From positions 308,518 to 372,517 of the forward strand of contig NZ_JACYVI010000005.1 of NCBI RefSeq assembly GCF_014842265.1: a stretch of 64,000 nucleotides of DNA. Direction: 5' to 3'. Numbering within the stretch: the stretch's first letter is position 1; each line of letters opens with the position of its first letter. This DNA is from Pseudomonas sp. CFBP 13711. Lineage in GTDB: Bacteria > Pseudomonadota > Gammaproteobacteria > Pseudomonadales > Pseudomonadaceae. The notes under the pieces were generated by a model. The model saw only the letters and a list, made by a program, of their open reading frames with translations, made no database searches and was not told the origin of the DNA. This document shows positions 55,613-64,000 of the stretch, piece after piece. Made by a program: the position numbers and the translations under genes.

Positions 55613-57148
55613 TTACTTGGCGACCAGAATCGACGTGCCGGTCATTTCTTGCGGGATTTCCATGCCGAGCAGCGTCAGCATGGTGGGCGCGACGTCCGCC
55701 AATACGCCGCCATCGCGCACCTTTAGGTCACGCTTGCCGACATAAATGAACGGCACCGGCTCGGTGGTGTGAGCGGTGTGAGGCTGGTGGGTCTCCTCGT
55801 TGGTCATCTGTTCGACGTTGCCGTGGTCGGCCGTAATCAGCGCTTCTCCGCCGACCTTTTCCAGCGCCTGGGTGATGCGCCCGACGCAGACGTCCAGGCA
55901 CTCAACGGCCTTGACGGCTGCTTCCATGATCCCGCTGTGGCCCACCATGTCGCCGTTGGCGTAGTTGACGACGATCACGTCATAACGCTGATGCTCGATG
56001 GCGTCGACGATTCGGTCGGTGACTTCCGGCGCGCTCATTTCTGGCTGCAGGTCGTAGGTCGCCACTTTTGGTGAAGGGATCAGGATCCGCTCTTCGCCGG
56101 GGAAGGGTTCTTCACGGCCGCCGGAGAAGAAGAACGTCACGTGGGCGTACTTCTCGGTCTCGGCGATGCGCAGCTGAGTCTTGCCGTTGTTCGACAGGTA
56201 TTCGCCGAGCACGTTGTGCAGGCCGGCCTTTTCGAACGCCGCGGGTGCGTCGATGTTGGCGGCGTACTTGGTCAGCGTGACGAAGCCGGCCAGCTTGGCC
56301 TGACGGCGACGGGCGAAGTCCGCGAAATCGTCTTCGACGAATACGCGGGTCAGTTCGCGGGCGCGGTCGGAACGGAAGTTCATGAACACCACCGCGTCGC
56401 CGTCTTCGACTGTCACCGGCGCGCCGATGCTGGTGGCTTTAACGAATTCGTCGTTCTCGCCTCGCTCATAAGCGGCGTCCAGCGCGGCCTTGGCGTTGTC
56501 GGCGTGGAACTCCGAAGTGCCGTCGACGATCAGGTTGTAGGCAGCTTCGACACGGTCCCAGCGATTGTCGCGGTCCATGGCGAAGTAACGGCCGATGATC
56601 GTGGCGGTGCGACCTTTGCCCAGGCGCGCGTAGGCTGCTTCCATGGTCTGCAGGTATTGATGGGCACTGCGCGGTGGCGTGTCGCGACCATCGAGGAAGG
56701 CGTGCAGGTAGATCTTGTCGGCGCCGCGCTTGGCGGCCAGCTCGACCATCGCCACCAGGTGATCTTCATGGCTGTGAACGCCGCCGTCGGACAACAGGCC
56801 GAGGATGTGCACGGCCTTGCCGGCGCTGACCGCTTGATCGACCGCTTTGCAGATGGCGGGATTTTCGAAGAACTCGCCGTCGCGGATCGCTTTGGTCACG
56901 CGGGTGAAGTCCTGATACACCACGCGGCCGGCGCCCAGGTTCATGTGGCCGACTTCGGAGTTGCCCATCTGCCCGTCAGGCAGACCGACATCCATGCCGG
57001 ACCCGGAGATCAAGCCGTTTGGCATGGTCTGGTACAAGCGATCGAAGACCGGCATCTTCGCTGCGTAGACCGCATTGCCGTGGTGGCTGTCGCTGTGACC
57101 GAAGCCGTCCAGGATGATCAGAACCAAAGGTTTAGGCGTGGTAGTCAT
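55613..57148 (-). CDS. gpmI: 2,3-bisphosphoglycerate-independent phosphoglycerate mutase
   Basis: A 511-residue glycolytic/gluconeogenic enzyme. Catalytic S64 is in [15 protein letters not shown]; metal ligands are in [20 protein letters not shown] and [13 protein letters not shown] 57148 is preferred to an upstream in-frame GTG. Confidence 0.97.
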   Translation of the reverse strand: MTTTPKPLVLIILDGFGHSDSHHGNAVYAAKMPVFDRLYQTMPNGLISGSGMDVGLPDGQMGNSEVGHMNLGAGRVVYQDFTRVTKAIRDGEFFENPAICKAVDQAVSAGKAVHILGLLSDGGVHSHEDHLVAMVELAAKRGADKIYLHAFLDGRDTPPRSAHQYLQTMEAAYARLGKGRTATIIGRYFAMDRDNRWDRVEAAYNLIVDGTSEFHADNAKAALDAAYERGENDEFVKATSIGAPVTVEDGDAVVFMNFRSDRARELTRVFVEDDFADFARRRQAKLAGFVTLTKYAANIDAPAAFEKAGLHNVLGEYLSNNGKTQLRIAETEKYAHVTFFFSGGREEPFPGEERILIPSPKVATYDLQPEMSAPEVTDRIVDAIEHQRYDVIVVNYANGDMVGHSGIMEAAVKAVECLDVCVGRITQALEKVGGEALITADHGNVEQMTNEETHQPHTAHTTEPVPFIYVGKRDLKVRDGGVLADVAPTMLTLLGMEIPQEMTGTSILVAK

Positions 57149-57250
57149 GAATCCCACTCTTGGCTAATAGGTGAAGTAGAAAAAAGATCGACAGTTTAGG
57201 GACAAGTTCAAATCGGCAACAAGCTAAACGACGTCACTGCCGTACGGGCT

Positions 57251-57278
57251 TTGGCCGACCTTGGGTGCTGTGTATACT
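57251..57278 (+). promoter_or_regulatory. Probable sigma70 promoter of the rhodanese-grxC-secB group
   Basis: TTGGCC and TATACT separated by 16 bases, about 30 bases upstream of the rhodanese-like start. Confidence 0.5.
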
Positions 57279-57306
57279 GGCCGACATTTTAACGCCCTGG
57301 AACCTG

Positions 57307-57723
57307 ATGATGGTTGCTCACCTGATTGAATTTGCCACGAATCACTATTTGCTGACGGGTGCTTTCGTCATCCTGCTGGGCCTGCTGATCGCAACCGAGC
57401 TTAGCAAAGGCGGCCGCAGCCTGAGCACCGGCGAATTGACCGCTCTGGTCAACCGCGACGAAGCCGTTGTCATCGACGTCCGCGCCAAGAAAGACTTCAC
57501 TGCCGGCCACATCGTCGGCGCGGTGAATTTCCCCCAGGACAAAATCCTGACCCGCACTGCGGAGCTGGAGAAATTCAAGCCTAAAACCCTGATCATCGTC
57601 GACGCAGCTGGCCAGCACGCCGGCCATACCGCACGGGAACTGCTGAAAGCGGGCTTCAACGCCGCCAAGCTGTCCGGTGGTATTTCGTCATGGCGCGGTG
57701 ACAACCTGCCGCTGGTGAAGTGA
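57307..57723 (+). CDS. Rhodanese-like membrane-anchored protein
   Basis: A 138-residue protein with an N-terminal membrane helix (YLLTGAFVILLGLLIATEL) and a rhodanese fold (EAVVIDVRAKKDFTAGHIVGAVNFP). The active-site Cys is absent: the loop reads IIVDAAGQHAGH where CxxG is expected, so sulfur transfer is unlikely. It sits two bases before grxC and upstream of secB, a conserved Pseudomonas order. Confidence 0.88.
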   Translation: MMVAHLIEFATNHYLLTGAFVILLGLLIATELSKGGRSLSTGELTALVNRDEAVVIDVRAKKDFTAGHIVGAVNFPQDKILTRTAELEKFKPKTLIIVDAAGQHAGHTARELLKAGFNAAKLSGGISSWRGDNLPLVK

Positions 57724-57724
57724 A

Positions 57725-57979
57725 ATGACCGACGTCGTCGTCTACTCCAGCGATTACTGCCCTTATTGCTCCCGCGCCAAGTCGTTGCTGGCGGGCAAGG
57801 GTGTCGGCTTCCAAGAGATCAAGGTCGACGGCAAGCCACAGATTCGCGCTGAAATGACCAAGAAATCCGGGCGTACCTCGGTTCCGCAGATCTGGATCGG
57901 CCCGGTCCATGTTGGCGGTTGCGATGACCTGTTCGCGCTGGAGCGCGCCGGCAAGCTGGATAAGCTGCTGAGCGCCTGA
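57725..57979 (+). CDS. grxC: Glutaredoxin 3
   Basis: An 84-residue dithiol glutaredoxin with C12-P-Y-C15 (DYCPYCSRAK), TSVPQIWIG and VGGCDDLFAL. Glutathione-linked thiol reductant. It starts two bases after the preceding stop. Confidence 0.95.
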   Translation: MTDVVVYSSDYCPYCSRAKSLLAGKGVGFQEIKVDGKPQIRAEMTKKSGRTSVPQIWIGPVHVGGCDDLFALERAGKLDKLLSA

Positions 57980-58055
57980 ATTCGAACCGGGATGTGGAAA
58001 CGATGGTTTTTTGCACAGCCCGGAAGCCTACAAGACCCCAATGTAAGGATCTGAG

Positions 58056-58550
58056 ATGACTGATCAACCGAATAACGGCGCCACTTCCAACGAAGAAGAA
58101 GCACCGCAGTTTTCCCTGCAACGCATCTACGTCCGCGACCTGTCGTTCGAAGCGCCAAAAAGCCCGGCGATCTTCCGTCAAGAATGGACCCCGAGCGTCA
58201 GCCTGGACCTGAACACCCGTCAGAAGCAGCTGGAAAATGACTTCTACGAAGTCGTGCTGACCCTGTCGGTCGAAGTGAAGAACGGCGACGAAATCGCCTT
58301 CATCGCTGAAGTCCAGCAAGCCGGTATCTTCCTGATCAAGGGCCTGGATGCCAGCTCGATGAGCCACACCCTGGGCGCGTTCTGCCCGAACATCCTCTTC
58401 CCGTACGCTCGCGAAACCATCGACAGCCTGGTTGTCCGCGGTTCGTTCCCTGCGCTGATGCTGGCCCCGGTTAACTTCGACGCCCTGTACGCGCAAGAAC
58501 TGCAACGCATGCAGGAAAGCGGCGAAACGCCAACGCCTACCGTTCAGTAA
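58056..58550 (+). CDS. secB: Protein-export chaperone SecB
   Basis: A 164-residue tetrameric chaperone. Seen: [39 protein letters not shown] and [15 protein letters not shown], the family signature. Binds unfolded preproteins and hands them to SecA. Followed by a clear terminator. Confidence 0.97.
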   Translation: MTDQPNNGATSNEEEAPQFSLQRIYVRDLSFEAPKSPAIFRQEWTPSVSLDLNTRQKQLENDFYEVVLTLSVEVKNGDEIAFIAEVQQAGIFLIKGLDASSMSHTLGAFCPNILFPYARETIDSLVVRGSFPALMLAPVNFDALYAQELQRMQESGETPTPTVQ

Positions 58551-58566
58551 GCGTTGTCGCTGCAAT

Positions 58567-58594
58567 AAAAAAGCGCCTGTGAGGGCGCTTTTTT
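58567..58594 (+). terminator. Terminator after secB
   Basis: AAAAAAGCGCC, loop TGTGA, GGGCGCTTTTTT. Also works for the convergent trmL. Confidence 0.92.
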
Positions 58595-58625
58595 GTGGGC
58601 GGCATTCGGCGGTGCTGCGGGTGGG

Positions 58626-59081
58626 TTACTTGAACCCCAACTGCCGCCAGCCTTCATACACCGCCACTGCGACAGTATTCGACAGATTCAAACTGCGGCA
58701 ACCTTCGCGCATCGGCAGGCGCAGGCGTTGGTCGCTCGACAGCGGATCCAGCACCTCCGGCGGCAGCCCTCGGCTTTCCGGGCCGAAAAGGAACGCATCG
58801 CCCTCCTGGAATTGCGCATCGTGGAAAACCCGCGAGCCCTTTGTGGTAAAAGCAAACAGCCGCGGATGGCCGATGCTTTCAAGGCAGCTCGGCAGGTCGG
58901 CGTGACGATGCAGCGTGGCGTATTCGTGGTAATCAAGGCCGGCTCGACGCAGGCGTTTGTCATCCAGCTCGAAGCCCAGCGGCTCGATCAAATGCAGGCT
59001 GCAGCCGCTGTTGGCGCAGAGCCTGATGATGTTGCCGGTATTCGGCGGAATTTCTGGTTGAAAAAGGATCACGTGAAACAT
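58626..59081 (-). CDS. trmL: tRNA (cytidine(34)-2'-O)-methyltransferase TrmL
   Basis: A 151-residue SPOUT methyltransferase. Seen: PEIPPNTGNIIRLCANSG at the start, FLFGPESRGLP and LNLSNTVAVAVYEGWRQ, the knot motifs. Modifies the wobble base of Leu tRNAs. ATG 59081 is the family start; the frame reaches 59153. Confidence 0.95.
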   Translation of the reverse strand: MFHVILFQPEIPPNTGNIIRLCANSGCSLHLIEPLGFELDDKRLRRAGLDYHEYATLHRHADLPSCLESIGHPRLFAFTTKGSRVFHDAQFQEGDAFLFGPESRGLPPEVLDPLSSDQRLRLPMREGCRSLNLSNTVAVAVYEGWRQLGFK

Positions 59082-59106
59082 GCACGGCTCCGAACGAAAG
59101 GACGGG

Positions 59107-59520
59107 ATGCATTCTACCCCTGAAGAAGACCCCAGGCCGAAGCTATGGCCCAAGTTTCTGGGCTCGGTGGCGATCGTTGGTGTGATGGTCGGGCTGATGA
59201 TCGGCCGCGTGACGACCCCGGACCCTATCCAGCTGCAAACCGTCGAAGTGCTGCCGAACGGCGTTGCCGTGTGGTTTAACCGCGAGCCGCAGCTTCATGG
59301 TGAACACATCGACGGTGCTGTGGCGCTGCTGTTCAACGCCCAGGGTCAGGCGCAGAAAGGCGAACTGAAGCTCAACGGCAAAGACGTACGCTGGAGGGTG
59401 CAACGAAGTGATAAGGGGCTGTTGCTGAACCTGCTGGCGGCCCGTCCTCTGCACGGCGACTGGCGCGGTGCGACCCAGGACGGGCGCTGGAGACTGGAGG
59501 TTAGTCTCCGGGAGGAATAA
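59107..59520 (+). CDS. Single-helix membrane protein of unknown function
   Basis: A 137-residue protein (MHSTPEEDPRPKLW) with one helix (FLGSVAIVGVMVGLMIG) and a periplasmic beta-rich part (VEVLPNGVAVWFNREPQLHG). ATG 59107 has AAAGGA at a good distance; 59080 is an alternative. No family recognised. Confidence 0.65.
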   Translation: MHSTPEEDPRPKLWPKFLGSVAIVGVMVGLMIGRVTTPDPIQLQTVEVLPNGVAVWFNREPQLHGEHIDGAVALLFNAQGQAQKGELKLNGKDVRWRVQRSDKGLLLNLLAARPLHGDWRGATQDGRWRLEVSLREE

Positions 59521-60001
59521 AAGAGGGGAATCCCCGGCCTGCCTGTACCAAGGTCCCCAAAACTGGTGATGTATAACCTATTGCAGCGTGCGTGCCAGTT
59601 TTGAGAAATTTCTGTAGGAATATTCGTAATGTCCTGCAGGAGACGGGTTTAGGGCCTTTCAGCCCGCGCCTTTTATAGGCGGGTATAGGGACGAGGTTCG
59701 AATCGACTTTCGGGGTTGGATAATTGGTGAGCGTTTTTGCACGCTATTCGCGCATTCTCCGAGTACGAGAGACCAAAGTGATGCACGCCAAAGCGGAGCG
59801 GCAAGGTTGCGCATCAACTGTCGGCCTCCAGTACATCTGGGTACCTGGATGGTCTGTAAGCTCGCTGAACCCTAAATTGTGGGACCGGCTTTAGCCGGGA
59901 AGGCGTCAGGCGTTACACCGCAAATCCATAGCGCACCTAGTGGCCTCTTCCCGGCTGAAGCCGGTCCCACTAAAAGCGTCAGCGCGCCTGCCGGCCTATT
60001 A
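59521..60001. other. Intergenic region with a second REP-type inverted repeat
   Basis: 59521-59875 holds no gene; it contains CAGCCCGCGCC-TTTTATA-GGCGGGT-like hairpin sequence near 59660-59690 that could be a small RNA or terminator, unassigned. At 59878-59970 a different inverted repeat, GTGGGACCGGCTTTAGCCGGGAAG against CTTCCCGGCTGAAGCCGGTCCCAC, has arms unlike the REPs elsewhere in the window. Confidence 0.6.
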
Positions 60002-60835
60002 TCAAAACGGCGCATCACCCAGAATCGTTGCGCGGTGCATCACGCGGCGCTGCGGGCGGTAATCGTCGACTGCGTAATGCTGGGTTACGCGGTTGTCCCA
60101 CATCGCCACGTCGTTTGCCTGCCAGCGCCAGCGCAGGGTGAATTCCGGACGCGTACCGTGGGCGAACAGCAATTTCAGGATCGCCTCACTCTCGCCGGCT
60201 TCCAATTCATTGATCCGGGTGGTGAAGCCGTCGTTCACGAACAATGCTTTACGACCGCTCACCGGGTGCGTGCGAATGACCGGGTGCGACAGCGGCGGGT
60301 TCTTGCGGCGGGTCTCCTCCCAACGCGCGAGGTCTTCAGCCGTATTGCCAAAGCGCTCCAGCGGGAATGACCGGGTGAAGTCATGGGTCGCGGTGAGACC
60401 ATCGAGCAACATCTGCATCGGCCGGGACAGCGCCTCGAACGCAGCGATGCCGCTCGCCCACAACGTATCCCCACCGTAAGCCGGCACCTGCTTGGCGCTA
60501 AGCACCGCGCCCAGCGCAGGGGTCGGCAGAAAGGTGACGTCGGTGTGCCAGATGGCGTTGTCGCGCACGTCAGTGACCGCGGTATCGAGGATCAGCACTT
60601 CAGGCTGTTCCGGCACGTTGGGGTAGATCGGATGGATGTGCAGGTCACCAAAGTTGGCGGCGAATCGCGCTTGTTGTTGCGGCGTGATCGGCTGATCCCG
60701 GAAGAACAGCACCTGATGATCAAGCAGCGCTTGCTCGATGGCGTTGCGTTGTTCATCGGTCAGGTCGCGGCTGAGGTCAACGCCGCTGATCTGTGCGCCC
60801 AACGCCGGGCTGAGCGGGTGTATGTCAATGCTCAT
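60002..60835 (-). CDS. tauD: Taurine dioxygenase
   Basis: A 277-residue Fe(II)/2-oxoglutarate oxygenase that releases sulfite from taurine. The HxD...H facial triad is seen in [12 protein letters not shown] and in the C-terminal [15 protein letters not shown]. Last gene of tauABCD; 58 bases after tauC. Confidence 0.94.
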   Translation of the reverse strand: MSIDIHPLSPALGAQISGVDLSRDLTDEQRNAIEQALLDHQVLFFRDQPITPQQQARFAANFGDLHIHPIYPNVPEQPEVLILDTAVTDVRDNAIWHTDVTFLPTPALGAVLSAKQVPAYGGDTLWASGIAAFEALSRPMQMLLDGLTATHDFTRSFPLERFGNTAEDLARWEETRRKNPPLSHPVIRTHPVSGRKALFVNDGFTTRINELEAGESEAILKLLFAHGTRPEFTLRWRWQANDVAMWDNRVTQHYAVDDYRPQRRVMHRATILGDAPF

Positions 60836-60893
60836 GGTGTTCTCGTGTGTTCGGCGCCGAAGTGTCGGCGTAGTCAGTAATAAGGTCTTGGAT

Positions 60894-61739
60894 TCAGTGA
60901 TTCTGGCCGTGCCAGGGCACGAGCTTGCGTTGCAGTGCGCGCAGGCCCATTTCCAGCGCGAAGGCGATCAGCGCGATGACCAGAATTCCCAGCACTACTA
61001 CATCGGTCACCAGAAACTGCGCGGCGGACTGGACCATGAAGCCGAGGCCACTGGTGGCGGCGATCAACTCGGCCGCCACCAGCGTCGACCAACCCACGCC
61101 GAGGCCGATGCGCACGCCGGTCAGGATGTCGGGCAGGGCGCTGGGCAGGATGACGTGACGGATGAGCTGCCAGCGGCTGGCGCCCAGAGACTGAGCCGCG
61201 CGCAGTTTTGCGCTGTCGACCGTGCGCACACCGGTCGCGGTGGCGATGGCGATCGGCGCGAAGATCGCCAGATAAATCAGCAGGACCTTGGAGAATTCGC
61301 CAATGCCGCACCAGATCACGATCAACGGCAGGTAGGCCAGGGGCGGCACTGGGCGGTAGAACTCGATCAGCGGGTCGAAAATCCCACGCGCGATTCGGTT
61401 ATGACCAATGGCGATGCCGACGGGAATGGCCGTCAGCACGGCGAAGAACAGCGCCAGTCCGATGCGTTGCAGACTCGCCCCCAAGTGCTGCCACAGCGTG
61501 GAGTCCATGTAGCCTTTGGTCATCAACAGCCAGGCTTTTTCCAGCACAGCGGCAGGCGGCGGAAGAAACAGCGGTTCGACCCACTCAAGGGCTGTGACCA
61601 ACCACCAGCCGCCCAGCAGGAAAGCGAGGGTCAGCACGCTGATGGCGCGCGTGCTCACATAGAAAGAAGAGGGCTGGCGCGGTGCTGTTTGCACCGGCGC
61701 GCGAGTGAGGGCGGGCTCCGGCGATTGATAAAGACTCAT
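60894..61739 (-). CDS. tauC: Taurine ABC transporter permease
   Basis: A 281-residue permease with six predicted membrane segments ([18 protein letters not shown] and on) and the EAA loop [25 protein letters not shown]. Overlaps tauB by four bases. Confidence 0.93.
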   Translation of the reverse strand: MSLYQSPEPALTRAPVQTAPRQPSSFYVSTRAISVLTLAFLLGGWWLVTALEWVEPLFLPPPAAVLEKAWLLMTKGYMDSTLWQHLGASLQRIGLALFFAVLTAIPVGIAIGHNRIARGIFDPLIEFYRPVPPLAYLPLIVIWCGIGEFSKVLLIYLAIFAPIAIATATGVRTVDSAKLRAAQSLGASRWQLIRHVILPSALPDILTGVRIGLGVGWSTLVAAELIAATSGLGFMVQSAAQFLVTDVVVLGILVIALIAFALEMGLRALQRKLVPWHGQNH

Positions 61740-62527
61740 GCCCGTCGCTCCCGAATGCTTTGCCGCTGGGAAAATACCCGCGCGAGCACGTGCTCGCGGG
61801 TTTCGATGAAGCGAGGGTCGGACTTGATGGCGCGAGCCGATTCACCTGCGCTGTAGCGCTGACCGAAGTCGAGCTTCAGGTGCTCGACAATGTGACCGGG
61901 GTTGGGCGCAAGCAGAATCAGATCGGTCGACAGGAACACCGCTTCTTCAATGTCGTGGGTGATAAGGAAGACCGGTTTGGCGCTGCGTTGCCAGACTTGC
62001 AGCAGCAGTTCTTGCATCTGTTCGCGGGTGAAGGCGTCGAGGGCGCCGAAAGGTTCGTCCATCAGCAGCACGCGCGGATCGGCCGCCAATGCGCGGGCAA
62101 GGCCCACACGTTGTTTCTGCCCGCCGGACAATTCCCAGATACGGCGCTTCTCGAAGCAGGCGAGATCAACCAGCGCCAGCATGTCCCGCGCTTTGCTCTC
62201 GCGTTTTTCACGGGGGACGCCCGCCAGCTCCAGCCCGAATGCGACGTTGGCCAGTACATCCTGCCAGGGCAGCAGAGCGTCATCCTGAAACACGACGCCG
62301 CGCTCGGCGTCGGGGCCGTTCACCGGGACGCCATCAAGGGTGATGCGGCCTGCGCTTGGCGCGACGAACCCGGCAATCAGGTTCAACAACGAAGTCTTGC
62401 CGCTGCCGGATGGGCCCAGGGCAACCAGCAGTTGCTGCGGACCAAGGGTCAGGGAAATATCCGACAGCACCGGCTCGGCCGCACCGGGATACTGTGCGCT
62501 GATGCGCTCCAGCTGTAACAGGGCCAT
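61736..62527 (-). CDS. tauB: Taurine ABC transporter ATPase
   Basis: A 263-residue ATPase: Walker [10 protein letters not shown], signature [13 protein letters not shown], Walker [14 protein letters not shown]-loop ITHDIEEA. It overlaps tauC by four bases. Confidence 0.95.
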   Translation of the reverse strand: MALLQLERISAQYPGAAEPVLSDISLTLGPQQLLVALGPSGSGKTSLLNLIAGFVAPSAGRITLDGVPVNGPDAERGVVFQDDALLPWQDVLANVAFGLELAGVPREKRESKARDMLALVDLACFEKRRIWELSGGQKQRVGLARALAADPRVLLMDEPFGALDAFTREQMQELLLQVWQRSAKPVFLITHDIEEAVFLSTDLILLAPNPGHIVEHLKLDFGQRYSAGESARAIKSDPRFIETREHVLARVFSQRQSIRERRA

Positions 62528-62607
62528 GGCATGGACTCCGCTTCTAATAGATGTGCGTCAACGGCATGGCTGTCGAAGCCGGCTCGGTATCGGGTGGACG
62601 CCTTCGC

Positions 62608-63585
62608 TTACTGGGTGACGAACTTCGCGCTCACGTAAGGGGTGTAATCGGCCAGGACGGCGTCGACCTTGCCTTGTTCCTTGAGGAACGCTGCGGTCTT
62701 GGTGATGGCGTCGGTGGTTGGCGCGCCCAGTTCAGTTACCTGATCAGCCGCCAGCGGGTAGACGTTGCCCTGCAACAGGCCCGGGATGTCGCCAGGTTTG
62801 GCGCCGGAGAGTTTCACCAGCTTGTCGACGTTGCTGGCATCGGCCAGCCAGGCGGCAGGGTCCTTGCGGTAGGCGGCGTAGGCTTCCAGAGTGGTTTTGG
62901 CGAAGGCTTTGACGACCTCAGGATGCTTGTCGGCGAAGTCCTTGCGCACGATCCACGCATCAAAGGTCGGCGCGCCGACTTTCGCCAGCTCGCCCGAGGT
63001 GATCAGCACTTTGCCTGTCTCCTTGGCCACGCCGAGCGCCGGGTCCCAGACGTATGTGGCGTCGATGTCACCGCGCTTCCATGCCGCCGCAATGGCCGGT
63101 GGGGCGAGATTGAGGATGGTCACTTTCGCCGGGTCGATTTTCCAGTACTTCAGGGCGGCGAGCAGGCTGTAGTGGCCCGTCGATACGAACGGCACGGCGA
63201 TCTTCTTCCCTATCAAATCCTGTGGGCCGTTGATGCCGGAGCCATTACGTGCAACCAGCGCCTCGGCAGCGCCGATCTGGGTGGCAATAAGGAACGTTTC
63301 CACCGGTACTTTGCGCGTTGCCGCCGCGGTGAGAGGGCTGGAGCCGAGGTAGCCGATCTGGACGTCACCCGACGCGATCGCCGTGATCACGTCCGCGCCA
63401 TTATCGAATTTGCGCCATGAAATCTTCGAGCCCGTCGCCTTTTCATAGGCGCCATCAGCCTGAGCGACCTTCGCCGGATCCACGGTGGTCTGGTAGGCGA
63501 CGGTGAAGTCAGCGGCCTGGGCGAAGAGTGCCGAGCCGGCAAGCGACAAGGCGGCCAGGACGCGTAGGGGTTTGAGCAGTTTCAT
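62608..63585 (-). CDS. tauA: Taurine-binding periplasmic protein
   Basis: A 325-residue binding protein with a signal peptide (MKLLKPLRVLAALSLAGSALFAQA). TauA/SsuA-type features: FTVAYQTTVDPAKVAQADG, KISWRKFDNGADVITAIASG, GYLGSSPLTAA. First gene of tauABCD. Confidence 0.94.
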   Translation of the reverse strand: MKLLKPLRVLAALSLAGSALFAQAADFTVAYQTTVDPAKVAQADGAYEKATGSKISWRKFDNGADVITAIASGDVQIGYLGSSPLTAAATRKVPVETFLIATQIGAAEALVARNGSGINGPQDLIGKKIAVPFVSTGHYSLLAALKYWKIDPAKVTILNLAPPAIAAAWKRGDIDATYVWDPALGVAKETGKVLITSGELAKVGAPTFDAWIVRKDFADKHPEVVKAFAKTTLEAYAAYRKDPAAWLADASNVDKLVKLSGAKPGDIPGLLQGNVYPLAADQVTELGAPTTDAITKTAAFLKEQGKVDAVLADYTPYVSAKFVTQ

Positions 63586-64000
63586 GGTGACGCTCCGTAG
63601 AAAGGCACACCGCCTCCGAATGCCGCAGAGCGTAAATGATCTAAGAAAGTCGAAATAAATAACCTTTTGGAATTTGCTTAGTGTTAATTCCTATACGCGC
63701 GGGCTTGATAGGTGCGCATCGCGAGAGGAAAAACACCGAGCTCATGGACGATTCATCTAATCGTCACAATTTGTAAATACGATCGCGACGCCTGTTCAGC
63801 GATGTACCTGCAGGGATGGGGCGTTTCTCACGGACTGATCTGGATGGATGCACGAAGCGGCGACGAGTTTTGCCGTGGTTTTCTCCCCGATGAGGTTTTT
63901 TCTGGCTTCGTCAGAAAACAGACGGGGAGCAGGGTGACAACTGCAACGTTTGCGACTACCGGACAAGAAATTCCATGTATTTCAGTCGGTTGGAGAGGCA
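63586..64000. other. Upstream region of the tau operon
   Basis: About 415 bases with no supportable gene. An AT-rich stretch just before tauA (63645-63705) is the likely promoter area and would be where a CysB/Cbl-type regulator binds in sulfur starvation; no site was located with confidence. Confidence 0.45.

Overview
The window is a stretch of Pseudomonas chromosome, most like the P. syringae / P. fluorescens part of the genus. This rests on the gene families (OprD-type porin, DctB/DctD, AotJ/HisJ-like amino-acid ABC transporter, OFA-type MFS carrier, DUF2164 and DUF3077 proteins), high-GC codon use and many Pseudomonas REP elements around a GTGGGAGC-GAGC-TTGCTCGC core. The species was not resolved.

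Core layout, left to right. A partial FdhF/YdeP-type molybdopterin oxidoreductase lies with fdhD and a LysR regulator (1-2544). Next come kbp, yrfG and nudE-cysQ, then a 160-bp tandem repeat built around REP sequences, a YiiD-type thioesterase and dctD-dctB. The rfbBADC dTDP-L-rhamnose operon (9629-13000) shows three ATGA-type overlaps. It is followed by a three-domain kinase/M23/aminotransferase-III fusion beside agmatine deiminase, an OprD porin, an AraC regulator, a XapX protein, a quinone-oxidoreductase-like enzyme, a periplasmic solute-binding protein and a small P-loop kinase-like protein.

The accessory part is about 23.81-30.65 kb. It sits against tRNA-Thr(TGT) and is bounded by a degenerate direct repeat of the tRNA 3' end plus its terminator. 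It is visibly AT-rich on its left side. It carries an intact CD-NTase (SMODS plus C-terminal AGS-C-type sensor), a SLATT-type membrane effector candidate and a membrane-anchored HEPN-like protein. A second, dead CD-NTase follows, with several stops and one catalytic Asp lost, but its SLATT partner is still open. Behind these are a broken tyrosine integrase, a DUF3077 protein and a structured RNA whose layout recalls the seqA/seqB/seqC immunity region of satellite phage P4. The best reading is an integrated, decaying satellite-type element carrying two related nucleotide-signalling defence modules, one probably functional.

A second, smaller insertion (39.44-41.57 kb) abuts tRNA-Phe(GAA). It has a degenerate copy of the tRNA 3' end at its far side and holds a VapBC45-like toxin-antitoxin pair and a glycine-zipper protein.

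The rest is ordinary core: a methyltransferase, an amino-acid ABC transporter, gabP, a cytochrome b561, two paralogous acidic proteins, yggX-mutY, an AsmA-family protein, an OFA MFS carrier, hisB-hisH-(DUF2164)-hisA-hisF, a polysaccharide-deacetylase-like protein, ctpA, envC, gpmI, a rhodanese-like protein, grxC, secB, trmL and the tauABCD taurine operon. All calls come from reading the sequence; no database search was run.
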